Below are positions 13,101-22,990 of a stretch of DNA of 64,000 nt, one piece after another (position 1 is the stretch's first letter; every line of letters starts with the position of its first letter). Origin of the DNA: Apostichopus japonicus (lineage: Eukaryota; Echinodermata; Holothuroidea; Aspidochirotida; Stichopodidae); the NCBI RefSeq assembly GCF_037975245.1, contig NC_092567.1, positions 12,414,876 through 12,478,875 on the forward strand, written 5' to 3'. The position numbers and the translations under genes are program-made. The notes beneath the pieces are model-generated. The model searched no databases. It was not told the DNA's origin and saw nothing but the letters and a program-made list of their open reading frames with translations.

Positions 13101-16100
13101 GTTCATGTAATTTCCGGGCAAATGTTCATCATAGCACATACAACAGTCGTAACAACATTCAGTTTAGCCGACCATGTAGCTTACTGTAGCTGCCCTTGCA
13201 TATTTGTCTTTGTAGCAGGCTCGCTGGATTTCACTGGTTATGTTCATTTTCTTCGTTTTCTCTGGTGTTAGGAGAAGTTGGTCTTCCATTAAATAAAGCT
13301 GCCTATTACGTCATAGTTGAAAACACCTTCCTTAGAGATTCTAATGGGGGGGGGGGCTAGGTCCCCATACTGAAGTAACGAAAATTATAATTAAAGATAA
13401 ATATTTGCAATTGTCCAACGACGAGGAGTTATTTCTCCAGGATGTATATATGTATCGTACAATACACAATATACGTTACAAACCTTGTGACGAGGTTGGT
13501 ACAAATAAATGAAAACAAATGAAGTATCCCTTCCACGCTCGTAATCCAGCACTTTCGTCATATCTCCTAATTATTATTGTCCTTCTTTCTCCGCATGTAG
13601 ACTCCTATATGTGCTCTCCTTATAAAAATAATTGTCTTGTGAATGAATGAACATTCTCAATTTAAAAGTAGATAATATTCAGACAGATAAAAACATATAA
13701 AGCGAAATGAATCTATCGTGCCTCCAGTGTCTCTCTTCCACACCGTATGAGTAAAAAAAAAATGTTTTATTGGTGAAAATGTCTATGTGTACTTTTCATC
13801 TCTGGAATCTTTACCTCTGACGTCACTGCATGCAGCAATACAGCAATCATTAAATGTGACTCGGTTCTAGTAGTTTGAGTTGTAATGGGATTTGAGGGAT
13901 CCCTATTGATTATATTTCATTATTGATTTAGATTAATGTATATATACGTGACTGATATGAATATGTGGGTCCAATCAGGCTTATATATAAAAGAACGGAT
14001 CTGGGTTTAACTTGATACTAAGAAACAAATGAATTGTTTAGGTAGGTTTCTTCAACTTGATGTACTTTAACATACTAGGAAAATTAAAGGAGAGGTAAAT
14101 AGTTTAACAATTACAAAGTTTAACTAAAAGATTAAATTGAAGGTTTTTAATTCATTTTCAGGAAACGTCTTTTTATACCATCCTCTTTAAAATATTTGTC
14201 TTTTTCCTATCGTCTTTTGAATAACTGCTAAATAAAAGTTAAAAAAAAGGCAGTATCTCGAAGGAGCTCAGGCCCGAGTGGGAGGAGATGGGGAGGGGGG
14301 TGTTCAAAGTACCTAGTAATGTGGTTGATTTTGTAAAATTTACCACCGGGCAAATTGACTTTTGTATCTTCATAGTTATATTCAAGTGCTGACGATAATA
14401 TAATGCAACATCCGGGCCTTGTATCCTCACATGGTTCCTATTGTTATTTGTACTCTTGCCATCAGAGTCATTCACTATGTCTGTATATTATTAGATAAGA
14501 AACACTCTGATGTAGTAGAGTAAAATGATTCCTTATCTCGAGCCGAGTCCGAGACCTCTTGGTTCGAGTATGGTACTCTCGAATCCGAACATAGTTATAT
14601 AGAGTATATGAGCAACCCAAACCAAGTCCAGGCTAATATATAGAGACACAGCAATAACGAGCTCTCGCGGTCTTTGCCAATACTAGTCTTATAGACACAG
14701 ATGGCGTATCGGTTACACAAACCCAATATATTCCTTAATTTACAGACCGTCGCTTCCTGGTCTAAGTGTTCCTTGCCTAACGTTGAACAGAGAGTTTCAT
14801 CTATTGGAAAACTGATTATGTGCGCATGTGAAAACTTTCATTTAAACATACACACACACGGTAAATTTAGAAAGAAAAAATCTGTGCAGGGGTTTTATAT
14901 TTTATGATATTTTTAAAGGTTAACAGATCTACACTAGTCTATTTAATTCTAGCCTTGTGTCTCTTATTTTATTTGTTCATCATACAAGTACATTTCCTAA
15001 ACTGTCATGGTTATCTCTTCACGATCAACCAATACGATAGAAACATAATATCTAAGACGAAGGGGGAAGGGGCTACTCAATATTTTGCTTTATTTTTGCA
15101 TCATTACATCGATCCAACAACGATGTTCTGGGGTCTATCTTTGAATACTGTCATCTTTCCCTCCTTGTCATCTTCTCTGTCGTTCATGGTATTTATCTGA
15201 TCATCTTAGTGAGAAGCTCATCATTATGACGTCACTCAGTGTTTGATGACGTCACTCAGTCTTTATTGACGGGTTTAAAACTAACTATATCTTCCTTGTA
15301 AAGCTGATGTATATACTCATGTTATTAAGTCCGTGCATCTTACATTGACGAGTCCGTCTCCTGTATTGACTTTAGGGTGTTCAATGTAGATGTGCGTTTA
15401 CCTGCGAGGAATAGTTTACTGTGATATTTGTGAAAATATATCATTCTAATTTATAAATTTTTTGCTTCGCCATGATATATTTTCCTGAAATTCATTTTCA
15501 AAATCTCATGAATATAATATTTCTCTTCCTTTCAGGCCTGTGACAAAAGGGGCAATCTACCAGGAGAAAAGGTAAGAGAGACATAGATTAATGTTCCTGT
15601 TAATTAGTAACGGTAATTTTAATAACAGACAAAGAGGTATAAATTAATGTTGAACAAAGAAATAAGACAAAAGAGTATTAGACTTTGTTTTTCATCAGGA
15701 GGAAAAGATTTATAACTGTCGTGTATCGAACAGGGAATTCAGATAGGCCAGTTACAAGTTTATAACTCGTAATGATGATAGCACTGTTCTCAAAGTCAAG
15801 TTTAGATGCGGCTTAAATATTTTACTTCCGCACACACAAAGAAATGATAAACAAAGAAACGGATAGACTTTAAAATAAGTTTAGTCCGGTGTTATGGTGT
15901 GTTACAAGCCTCATACAATATTGGAAAATAACTTTTAAGCGGTCAATCCCCTCCCGCTGGTAGATGCTTCATGATTATTTTATTTCTCTCTGCTGATGTG
16001 CATATCATAATTCGTTATCAATACCAAAAGTATCAAAGAAGATATTTATAAATTTCTTGTAGAAAATTCTTTGTTTATTAATTTTTACGTGAATTTTTTT

Positions 16101-19100
16101 TCACAGTTTATTAACCATGAAAGGAACTGATAAAAAAAAAAACACACATTTGGAATTTCACTTTTATAGGGTAACAGTTTTCTCTACACACAAAGTGCTA
16201 ACTGTAGAAGTCTATACTCAAATCTCCCATAAATCTCTATTCCGGTATTTTTTAATATAATAAAATCATTCCCTTTGGTCGGGGAGGGGTTGGGGATTGT
16301 TTAGGAAGGTGTTCGTTGGGTAATAGCATCATGAATCATTGTGAAACGAGAGCATACACTGTGTCATAAAATCACTAACTCGGAGCGAACTGTTGTTATA
16401 TGACATATAAAGAAACTAGTAAAAGGGAAGGGTTGATGTTTAGTGACTGATTGATGACGTCATACCGTAATCCCTTACAGAGTGGATTAAATGGAGGAGG
16501 GGTGCATCAAGTAAGTTCCAGTTCGGGTCAGTTTATATAAAAGACATGATAGCAACGGCGTATGTAGCTAACGACACTATAGTGATTTGGATGAAGCTGC
16601 GTGCATGAGAGTTGACTCTCTTCCAACATAAACTTAAAAAATACATTTATTGATCAATATACTTCCCAAATGTGTGTCAGTTCAAAGCCTCAAGTAAGAT
16701 TTCGAGATGGTTTACGTTGGTTCATATCTCAATTATTTTACTATTTATTAGCACAACCCTGGTACAGTTAATTTTTTCACGGTGGTTTTTATATATATTT
16801 TTTTTTGCAATATGAAAGTTAATTTCTGAATATTGTACCAAACCTTCTAATGTTAGTCAAAATGAGCTGGCAATGAATTGCAATTATACATATTTTGACT
16901 TTTACACTATATTTTATTTTAAAAAAAAATAAATGAAAACATTGATCATTAACATGTCGTTGCCTAAACACATTTACAAACAGGTGACACATATAAAACA
17001 AACTAAGGAGTTCCATTTTGCTTTTTAATTCAATTTGTTACATTATATGTCTGCCTTATCCAGCTAACAAATAATGTTGTTATGGGCGTTTAGTATAATG
17101 TCAATGTTTGTTCAGAATGAACATAAAAGCTGATTTCAAGGTACGTGTTATCTTTCTTCGTAGGGCTCATTTTAATTACTTGCAAATACGACGTTACAGT
17201 ACAAGTGCAGCTAAGGTGTATTAATGCTACATTAGCATTGTATATAAATTGTACTAAGGGAAATTGTGTGTGTACTCACCATGCAGGCGACGGATGAGTT
17301 GACGTGATGAAGTATTTCTCCTGAAAGGCAGAAACTAGCCCCTCGTAGTTCCATTGTTTCAAGGCTATGGGAGGGAGGATTCGTCCGACTAAGTTGTTTA
17401 AAACTAGAGTATGTTAACCAAAGTTAGATGAAAAAGTTATATTAACACCACCTCATCCCTCTTCATGGACTTCTTTTATCCACCAACTTTCTTCGGCGAA
17501 GTTAAGAAGTCACCCATAGTCAAAATCGTTGTGATACATCTTGACATATGGGGTCTGTAGAAATATTGGGCCAAACGGTAAGGTGTTACCATGGAGATAC
17601 AGGAACAAAATTAATTAATTACCTAGATCTATAGCTATTTTCATGTTAATGCATAAAGGATGCAAATTGCCCTTGGATGTCGAACATTAACCCTGCAAAA
17701 CGTTAACAATACTTACATAAACATCGGTCAGACTAACCCTTCAACGTCCGGATTACCTTTCATTTTGAATTAGGAAACACTTACTGATACTGTATAGATA
17801 AACTAACAATATAGTAAGAAATAAAAAGTAGGTAACTCGTGTTTTACGAGACGTTCATTTTGAATAATTATGCGACGAATGTGGTTAACGCTGGATTAAC
17901 GTTCATTGTAAAGTTAAAACAATAGAGCGAAAATGAGCAAATAAAACATATATCTGTCAATAATTTGCATCACGTGACACCAAAAGTGTTTGCAATTCGT
18001 ATTTTCTACAATGTGTTACAGCTTCGAAGTATCTTTATATATAGTTCATCGTTCCGGACTTGTAAAAAAGTAATGTGGCTTTCAATTGCTTGTTTTGATA
18101 GGGTTTCATGTTGATCTTCTTTGTCCAAACTAAAAAATATTTGTCTCTTCTTAACTCATTATTTCTATCTCTCCCATTTCTCTCTCTCTCTCAAAAAAAA
18201 AAACGAGGTCAAGTCTAACTGTTACAATAGCCCTACTACCAGCAATCTAACATGTTCCTAGACAATGGTACCATGGTAACCAGAGATGCCCGGATGCTAC
18301 GGGAAGGGGACAGGAGTCTATTATGATCGCGAATTATTTTTTGGAACAGTGATTTTCTATCGCTATAGATGTGTATATTTTGGCATTGGGCTCCCGGGAT
18401 GCATCAAATACTTTTCAAACTTAATTTCAGGGGTGTTTAAGGCCTCGTAGGTAATATGTCTCCGGTTCCAGCTAGACCACTGACCATGGGTAATGAGCAA
18501 GCTCTTGACCGTGGAAATATTCACTGGGCAGCGCTTTCAGTACCCCTGAACATTGGTCTGGGTTCGCCACTCCCCCCCCCCCCACCTTCCACCGTTTATC
18601 TCTAACCTGGTGTTATTGAGACCGGTATTATAAGCATTTAACGCTTAATCTGTTAATAGTCTTTCGCACTATAATATGCATTTATAATTAACCCCTAAAC
18701 TGTTAATAGCATTCCAAATGAAGATCAAATATGCTAATTATAGCACAAGTTCCGTCAAACAAAACATAAAGCAGAACCCGGTCTAGACTGTTCAAGAGAA
18801 TCAACTAAAATAATTATCCCGTTAGATGTCAATAATGATCAATTCAGAGAATTTACTTATTAAAGGTACAACAGTATGAACGTCAGATAGTGATACGGCC
18901 TACCCAACATTTTACCAAGTTTGACTTAACTTATACACGAAATTATTCGATTGGTTTCAAAGTTCTAGAGGGAGAGGGGTGGGTCCCGCTGAAAATATAA
19001 AAACCACATGAATAGATCAAACTCAGTTTACCTTCAGAAGGAAGTACACTGGTCATTTTAACACACTAAGAATGCTGCACCCTTCACCAGCTCTTAAACT

Positions 19101-20763
19101 CTCACCTTTGTATTACATAATCACATTAGTCAATGTCCAATTTGATTGTCTCCTACATTTGTGAATTCTTAAGAAAATCACAGAATGGGAGATAGGTGAC
19201 CTGGATATGGTTCTGTAACGATGACATTAATGTTTCAAGGAATTGTCGAACTTTTATAATGATGAGAATGTTTAACCCTAAATCATACCAATGTGTGCTA
19301 AACGTAGTTGCAAATACTTTCACATATTTGCAATAAGACGATTGTCACTTTTATACACTGAAAAGAAGAAATAGCATCAACAACAAAAACAATTGCACAG
19401 ATAAAAACAGTGAAATTAAATGTTGACTATCAACCAGTGTATTACATTAAAAACACCACACACTCGATAAATTACAACAATGGTTATTCAGAGGTAAAAA
19501 TTTGAAACGTTAAGATCGTAACCTGTAGCTATTTAATGTACACTTGTATTAACAATATTTTCAAGTATTGTCAATTTGGTAGGCTAGCATCAGTAAAACC
19601 AGCAGATTTAACAAGACGAACACATATGTTGTTTACTAGACACACGTTTGCGTATTTTTTTGTCTTAAACTCTTAATTGAAGCATGGACTCACAAATTTG
19701 GTGGCCTGTCATATTTTAGTGCTGAAATTATACACATTCTTACAGACATATGTAACACAACAAGGAATAATTCCTTTTCAAGTGATCAGTACACCCTGAA
19801 AGATATGTATTTATGAAATAATTACATCAAAGATGAACTCCATTTAAATTGTTCAAATTTGACTTGAAAGCGATGAATTTTCTAAATGATGAAATCGTAA
19901 TTTAAAAATACATTACAATAAATAGCAAAGCTTTTAGCTGTGTCTGGTGCACCTTTCACAGTCAATCATCAATAGGCACAAAACTATATTTATGTTATAA
20001 CTTATTTGAGCTAAGTACTGGAGACTATGAGAGGTTCGCTTCGAAGGCACCAAACTCAAAGTTGTTTTAGGTGTTTTTTTTTCATTAACTTGGTAATGTT
20101 TTAGATTATTTGCACTACGTTCACCAGAAGATTATCAGAGGTTCGCCAGTGAACTCTTCAAAGGCAAAAAAAGTTAATACTGTTTAAAATTATTTGCACT
20201 GAGTTTACCAGAGGTCTATGAGAGGTACGCTAGGGAACCCTTCAAAGGCATAACAGTTAATACTGTTTTAGATTATTTGCACTTAGTTCACCAGTTCACC
20301 AGGACGGAACATTTCCATGCATCGCACCAATGTGTACATTGGGTTGCATTGATTGAGTCATCGTGATATCAAGGGAAAATCCCATGAACAGATCATTTGA
20401 TGATTACCGGGATGGAAGAAGAGTGTTGGGGAGATAGCTGAACTGATTCTTGTACAGGAATCCTGTTTAACACAGAAACAACTGTTATAGATTGGGAGAG
20501 GATTATATCATTGTGCTATAAGTCAATATGTGTTGACATATGCTATTAATTTTATTATTTATATACTTGTTTTCAATATTTCAAGCAAACAGATAACTTT
20601 TTATAGAATCCAGTCTTCACAAATTAGTCTTTCAATCACGGAATCAAAGCGACCACAGCATTAGTGACCTTGGTTTCATGGATTTAGCCTTGATGTGTAT
20701 ATCATTTTCATTACTAAAATATTGGCAGGACGTACTCGTTAGAAATCGTTTAAGTTATAACTG

Positions 20764-20802
<39 letters not shown>

Positions 20803-21743
20803 CAGGACACAAATTGTCAAGACATTTGAAAACATGCAAAATTAATTTAAAAGAAGTGAAATTAAATTGTATTATAAAATGATTATCTCTGAGATAACAC
20901 TTCATGTATGGCTGCATATGATGAATATTTACAACATTTAAATATACTGTGTTGTCTTTGTTTTTGTGTTATCTTATACGTTTTCACTACTTATTCTTTT
21001 TCCTCTTGTTTAGGGGTTCGATGAGTGGACTTACAAGATGAGCCTTTCAAAGTCCAAGTAACTGTAAGTCAATACAGCTGAATACTTTCTACCTTAGTAT
21101 TAACATTGTATTTATTAAGAGTGAATATGTCTGTTATTTTTAATTGTAAGATCTTAGCATATATACATAAATCTCAATCATTAGCCATATTTGTTTCCCT
21201 ATAGCTGTTATTTTCTAATCTTATCTGGTCACTAATATCAACTGTTTTAACTATAATTGTTTACTATATATTGTAATAACCAAGCTGATCCCTGATTAAA
21301 TGTATGGAAATGAGTGATAAGTTCCTTCCATTAACGGAAATATCGTTCGCTCGTTTCCAGTGTGGCGGTGTTTTGTTTAGCTGGTGGGTTAAATTACTTG
21401 TTGGCTCATGGTATTGCTGGCGCTTTTTTTCCGGGAGGGCGGGTTGGGAGGGTGGTTGTCTAGGTATTATTTCCCCATTATTCTACGAATAAGTATTTTC
21501 TTGACCCATTTATTATGATAACAATTTTACCTAATATATCTCATTTTATCTCTATCTTACAGCTCAATGCAAGATGCATGTTCATCTGGCGATGCCAATT
21601 ATCAGCAGGACTATGACGTCATTCACTCAATTCTCAAATTGATGGCAGAAATGTCAGTGAGGAAGGATCTAAGAAAGAGTCTAGGTTGTAAACTGTTAAT
21701 GTTTCCGAAATACTACAAACAGTACCACATAGAACTCCAGTAA
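4101..21743 (+). CDS. Candidate multi-exon gene, 5' end not found; weak exostosin-like similarity
   Basis: Read by eye as exons 4101-4129 (doubtful), 4416-4519, 8551-8612, 15536-15571, 16481-16510, 21014-21057 and 21563-21743. Every junction has AG before and GT after, and the phases join without a stop (1-nt, 0, 0, 0 and 2-nt splits). The joined frame from 4416 encodes about 150 residues and ends at TAA 21741-21743, with AATAAA signals about 150 bases on. The start codon is not identified. I recognise no family securely. The order WN..GI.N.H..NL.TG.W, GFD, YDV, LRK and L.MF.K.Y is collinear with part of the exostosin (GT47) domain, which builds heparan sulfate, but the rest of that domain is absent. 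It could be a truncated paralogue, an unrelated secreted protein, or in part a chance assembly. Confidence 0.45.
4416..4519 (+). CDS. Candidate exon A (104 nt)
   Basis: Acceptor cttgacag, donor aaag|gtaaag. One base, then 34 open codons, then one base. The encoded peptide includes FGFGEGYILPENIPVTSIPS and ends SLKSRNVK. It is rich in Gly/Pro and has no membrane segment. The single trailing base joins the two leading bases of the next exon to make a Val codon. No family is recognised. Confidence 0.5.
5864..6225 (-). mobile_element. MITE-like interspersed repeat, reverse orientation, one end clear
   Basis: The right border reads ccttcctacgccactg, which on the minus strand is CAGTGGCGTAGGAAGG, a terminus I associate with short hAT-like elements of marine invertebrates (recalled, not searched). 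Inside are two copies of a motif beginning caccaaattgcatct or caccaaattacatct (6014 and 6092), both followed by a/gaggcca, plus C-rich tracts. The other terminus is not identified, because the sequence runs into an 18-base G run. No coding capacity. Confidence 0.5.
8185..8390 (+). repeat. Degenerate minisatellite, ~45-50 bp unit
   Basis: Roughly four to five diverged units, each with a core close to gtaaactgatcggt followed by an AT-rich spacer ending in gat(g)ata. The clearest cores begin near 8260, 8299 and 8335. It lies just upstream of candidate exon B and has no open frame worth noting. Confidence 0.6.
8551..8612 (+). CDS. Candidate exon B (62 nt)
   Basis: Strong acceptor (gtttttcatcag) and donor (cag|gtaaag). 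After two bases completing a Val codon, 20 codons encode WNHIGIDNYHRLNLQTGQWQ. The spacing of W, N, G, N, H, N, L, G and W resembles the exostosin-domain segment of EXT1-type proteins, which is the main reason for that tentative comparison. The exon ends in phase 0. Confidence 0.55.
9040..10110 (+). repeat. Intronic segmental duplication, copy 1
   Basis: Diverged direct repeat of 13010-14020. Landmarks in the same order in both copies: gaaaccgtagaat (9087 / 13057), acaacagtcgtaaca (about 9165 / 13140), gaccatgta (about 9192 / 13170), a gtcttcca or ctcttcca segment, and a block near 10025 / 13935 beginning attagtgtata or attaatgtata and running to gaacgg or gacgg, tct, ggt. Offset is about 3.9-4.0 kb. 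Many indels indicate an old event. Confidence 0.65.
13010..14020 (+). repeat. Intronic segmental duplication, copy 2
   Basis: Partner of 9040-10110, with the same landmarks in the same order. It has gained a G10 run (13347-13356) absent from the other copy. Both copies lie in the same presumed intron, so the event lengthened the intron without touching an exon. Confidence 0.65.
15536..15571 (+). CDS. Candidate exon C (36 nt)
   Basis: Very good acceptor (ttctcttcctttcag) and donor (aaag|gtaaga). Twelve codons in phase 0: ACDKRGNLPGEK. It carries one of the few cysteines of the predicted protein. It is short but framed by the best splice sites of the series. Confidence 0.5.
15572..16480 (+). 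other. Presumed intron C-C2; nothing recognised
   Basis: AT-rich, with TGACGTCA at 16455 just before the next acceptor. No coding signal. Confidence 0.35.
16481..16510 (+). CDS. Candidate 30-nt microexon
   Basis: Acceptor tcccttacag and near-perfect donor caa|gtaagt flank exactly ten codons, SGLNGGGVHQ, in phase 0 on both sides. It could be skipped without changing the frame, so alternative splicing is possible. If it is included, the next exon makes HQ-GFDEW. Confidence 0.45.
20020..20295 (+). repeat. Three-copy tandem repeat, ~85-90 bp unit
   Basis: Each unit carries agaggttcgc or agaggtacgc, then ttc(a)aaggca, then gtttta(g)attatttgcact and gttcaccag. Copies begin near 20030, 20136 and 20220 and are moderately diverged; the last ends in a partial doubling of the gttcaccag motif. 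Confidence 0.7.
20767..20801. repeat. (AAT)n microsatellite
   Basis: Short uninterrupted run of about eleven AAT units. No LINE-like sequence is recognisable beside it. Confidence 0.9.
21014..21057 (+). CDS. Candidate exon D (44 nt)
   Basis: Acceptor cttgtttag. The donor is taken as aa|gtaact at 21058; a stronger-looking gtaagt eight bases on would follow an in-frame TAA and so would end the protein at SKSK. Fourteen codons encode GFDEWTYKMSLSKS plus two bases. The competing donor and in-frame stop offer a possible switch between a short and a long C-terminus. Confidence 0.45.
21058..21562 (+). other. Presumed intron D-E
   Basis: AT-rich, about 0.5 kb, ending in a good polypyrimidine tract (tctctatcttacag). 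An open frame at 21304-21492 has no recognisable motif. Confidence 0.4.
21563..21743 (+). CDS. Candidate terminal exon E
   Basis: One base completing an Asn codon, then 59 codons and TAA. The peptide starts SMQDACSSGDANYQQDYDVI and ends FPKYYKQYHIELQ. The middle is Lys/Arg/Leu-rich and helical-looking. A TGACGTCA octamer (21614) lies within the coding sequence. A decayed copy at 22690-22990 keeps the same YDV/ATGACGTCATT and AAATACTACAAA segments, which shows the exon was once duplicated in tandem. The family is unknown; DV....LRK....L.MF.K.Y could be aligned loosely to an exostosin domain. Confidence 0.55.
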
Positions 21744-21890
21744 AATACACATGCAACTAGTCCATTATGATTGTGACGTCATCAAATGCCTATATTCTCA
21801 AGACAATGGCATGGTGACTTGGTGAAGACTGTAACTTGTACATTTATTGTAAATGGATATTGTAGTGAGATTAGGTTGTTCAATAATATT

Positions 21891-21911
21891 AATAAATGCA
21901 TATCCAATAAA
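21891..21911 (+). terminator. Two AATAAA polyadenylation signals
   Basis: AATAAA at 21891-21896 and 21906-21911, about 150 bases after the stop of candidate exon E, in the expected position for 3' end formation of that gene. Confidence 0.55.
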
Positions 21912-22689
21912 TAAGTAAAATTTGAAAGATTACTGTTCAATTTACATTTTGTTTAAAGGATTACTTTATTCGGAATTTCAGTCTTTAAATGTTATAGTAC
22001 AAGAAAAAAAGGAGTGTTATTAAAGTTTCTTCAGCTTTTCTGGTTTGGTAAGATAAATGTCTGGAAAACTCCTTTAATGCTAACTCGATGATGACGTCAA
22101 CACCTTAGTACAGGCCTAAATATTCATGTCAATTATGTGATTTATACATTTGAATAACTCAACTAAATCAAGTTTTGTAATTTCGTTCTTACACCAAAGC
22201 ATAGTTAGATGATTTCAACAACATTTGTCCGTGTAGAATTTATACTTCAATGTTAACATGTTATTTGAGGACACAGAAGTCTCTCATCGCATTGTGTTTT
22301 GTGTTGTATTTGATGAACTGACATAACTGTCTCCGTATTATATTATATAGACCAGTTACCTTTAACTCAGTTGTTCAAATTAACTTGTCTCAAAATAAAA
22401 CAGAATGTTATAGCAAAAGGAACCTCGACTGAATGCCAGTGGTCTACGACATAAAAACATTAATGTTGAGCTTAAAGTCATCCTTTAATATGCTATATAA
22501 CTACTCAGTTTTTTGCTATAAAATGTAACCTTTTATGTTTTGGAAGTCACGTTGCTGTCGTTCGGGGGACTAGATGGGTAGGCGATGGGGAGTACATGTT
22601 ATCCTTTGACCATTTCTGGATATGATATATATGCTTCACTGATCACGATCTATCTTATATTGAGAGACAGCGCCCTCATTTTCGCCAAC
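21912..22689. other. No gene seen
   Basis: AT-rich spacer between candidate exon E and its decayed copy. It contains TGACGTCA at 22092 and no coding signal. Confidence 0.45.
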
Positions 22690-22990
22690 TACTTAAAAAG
22701 TATGATGACGTCATTGTTTATCAAGTTGAAGAAATAATTAACAAATTGACTACTTATGTCTTTTGAATTTAGCTGAATGAATTTAAAACAAAAAGATAAA
22801 AGCGAAGTACTTGTTAGAAAGAATGAGTAACTATGAGAATCTCGTGCACGATATTACTAACCTTTCAGACGGGGTTTAGTAGATTCCTACTCCATCCTAT
22901 CAAGAGATTAGGTTAACTTTGTAAACTGTTGATAACTCCAAATACTACAAAGAACTCCAATGAAAGATTCGATACATTGCATGCCATACA
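22690..22990 (+). pseudogene. Decayed tandem copy of candidate exon E
   Basis: The sequence around 22700 (ta, then tgatgacgtcattg) matches the exon E segment at 21611, and 22905-22990 matches its end (gtaaactgttgataact, then ccaaatactacaaa, then gaactccaatgaaa), in the same order. Indels and stops break the reading frame. About 1.1 kb separates the copies. The match supports exon E as a real ancestral unit rather than a chance frame. Confidence 0.55.

Larger units (their letters stand above)
8613..15535 (+). other. Presumed intron B-C with an internal duplication
   Basis: About 6.9 kb without a supported exon. It holds two diverged copies of one block (about 9040-10110 and 13010-14020), G runs at 12169-12180 and 13347-13356, and TGACGTCA at 13818, 15227 and 15247. 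Short open frames at 10111, 10277, 11490 (minus), 14239 (minus), 14701 and 14904 show no recognisable motif and are within chance length for this base composition. Confidence 0.4.
16511..21013 (+). other. Presumed intron C2-D; repeats only
   Basis: About 4.5 kb of AT-rich sequence with a C12 run at 18572-18583, a three-copy tandem repeat (20020-20295) and an (AAT)n tract (20767-20801). No further phase-compatible exon with strong sites was found. The minus-strand frame at 16819-17016 has no recognisable feature. Confidence 0.4.

Noticed and set aside
14520-14600. GAGTCCGAG / GGTACTCTCG words similar to the 55.4-56.1-kb repeat
   Set aside because: Only a few words match and no boundaries are visible.
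16481-21057. Sulfatase reading of HQ-GFDEW
   Set aside because: A five-residue match to a GALNS-type motif; the GKWHLG and CxPSR signatures of sulfatases are absent.
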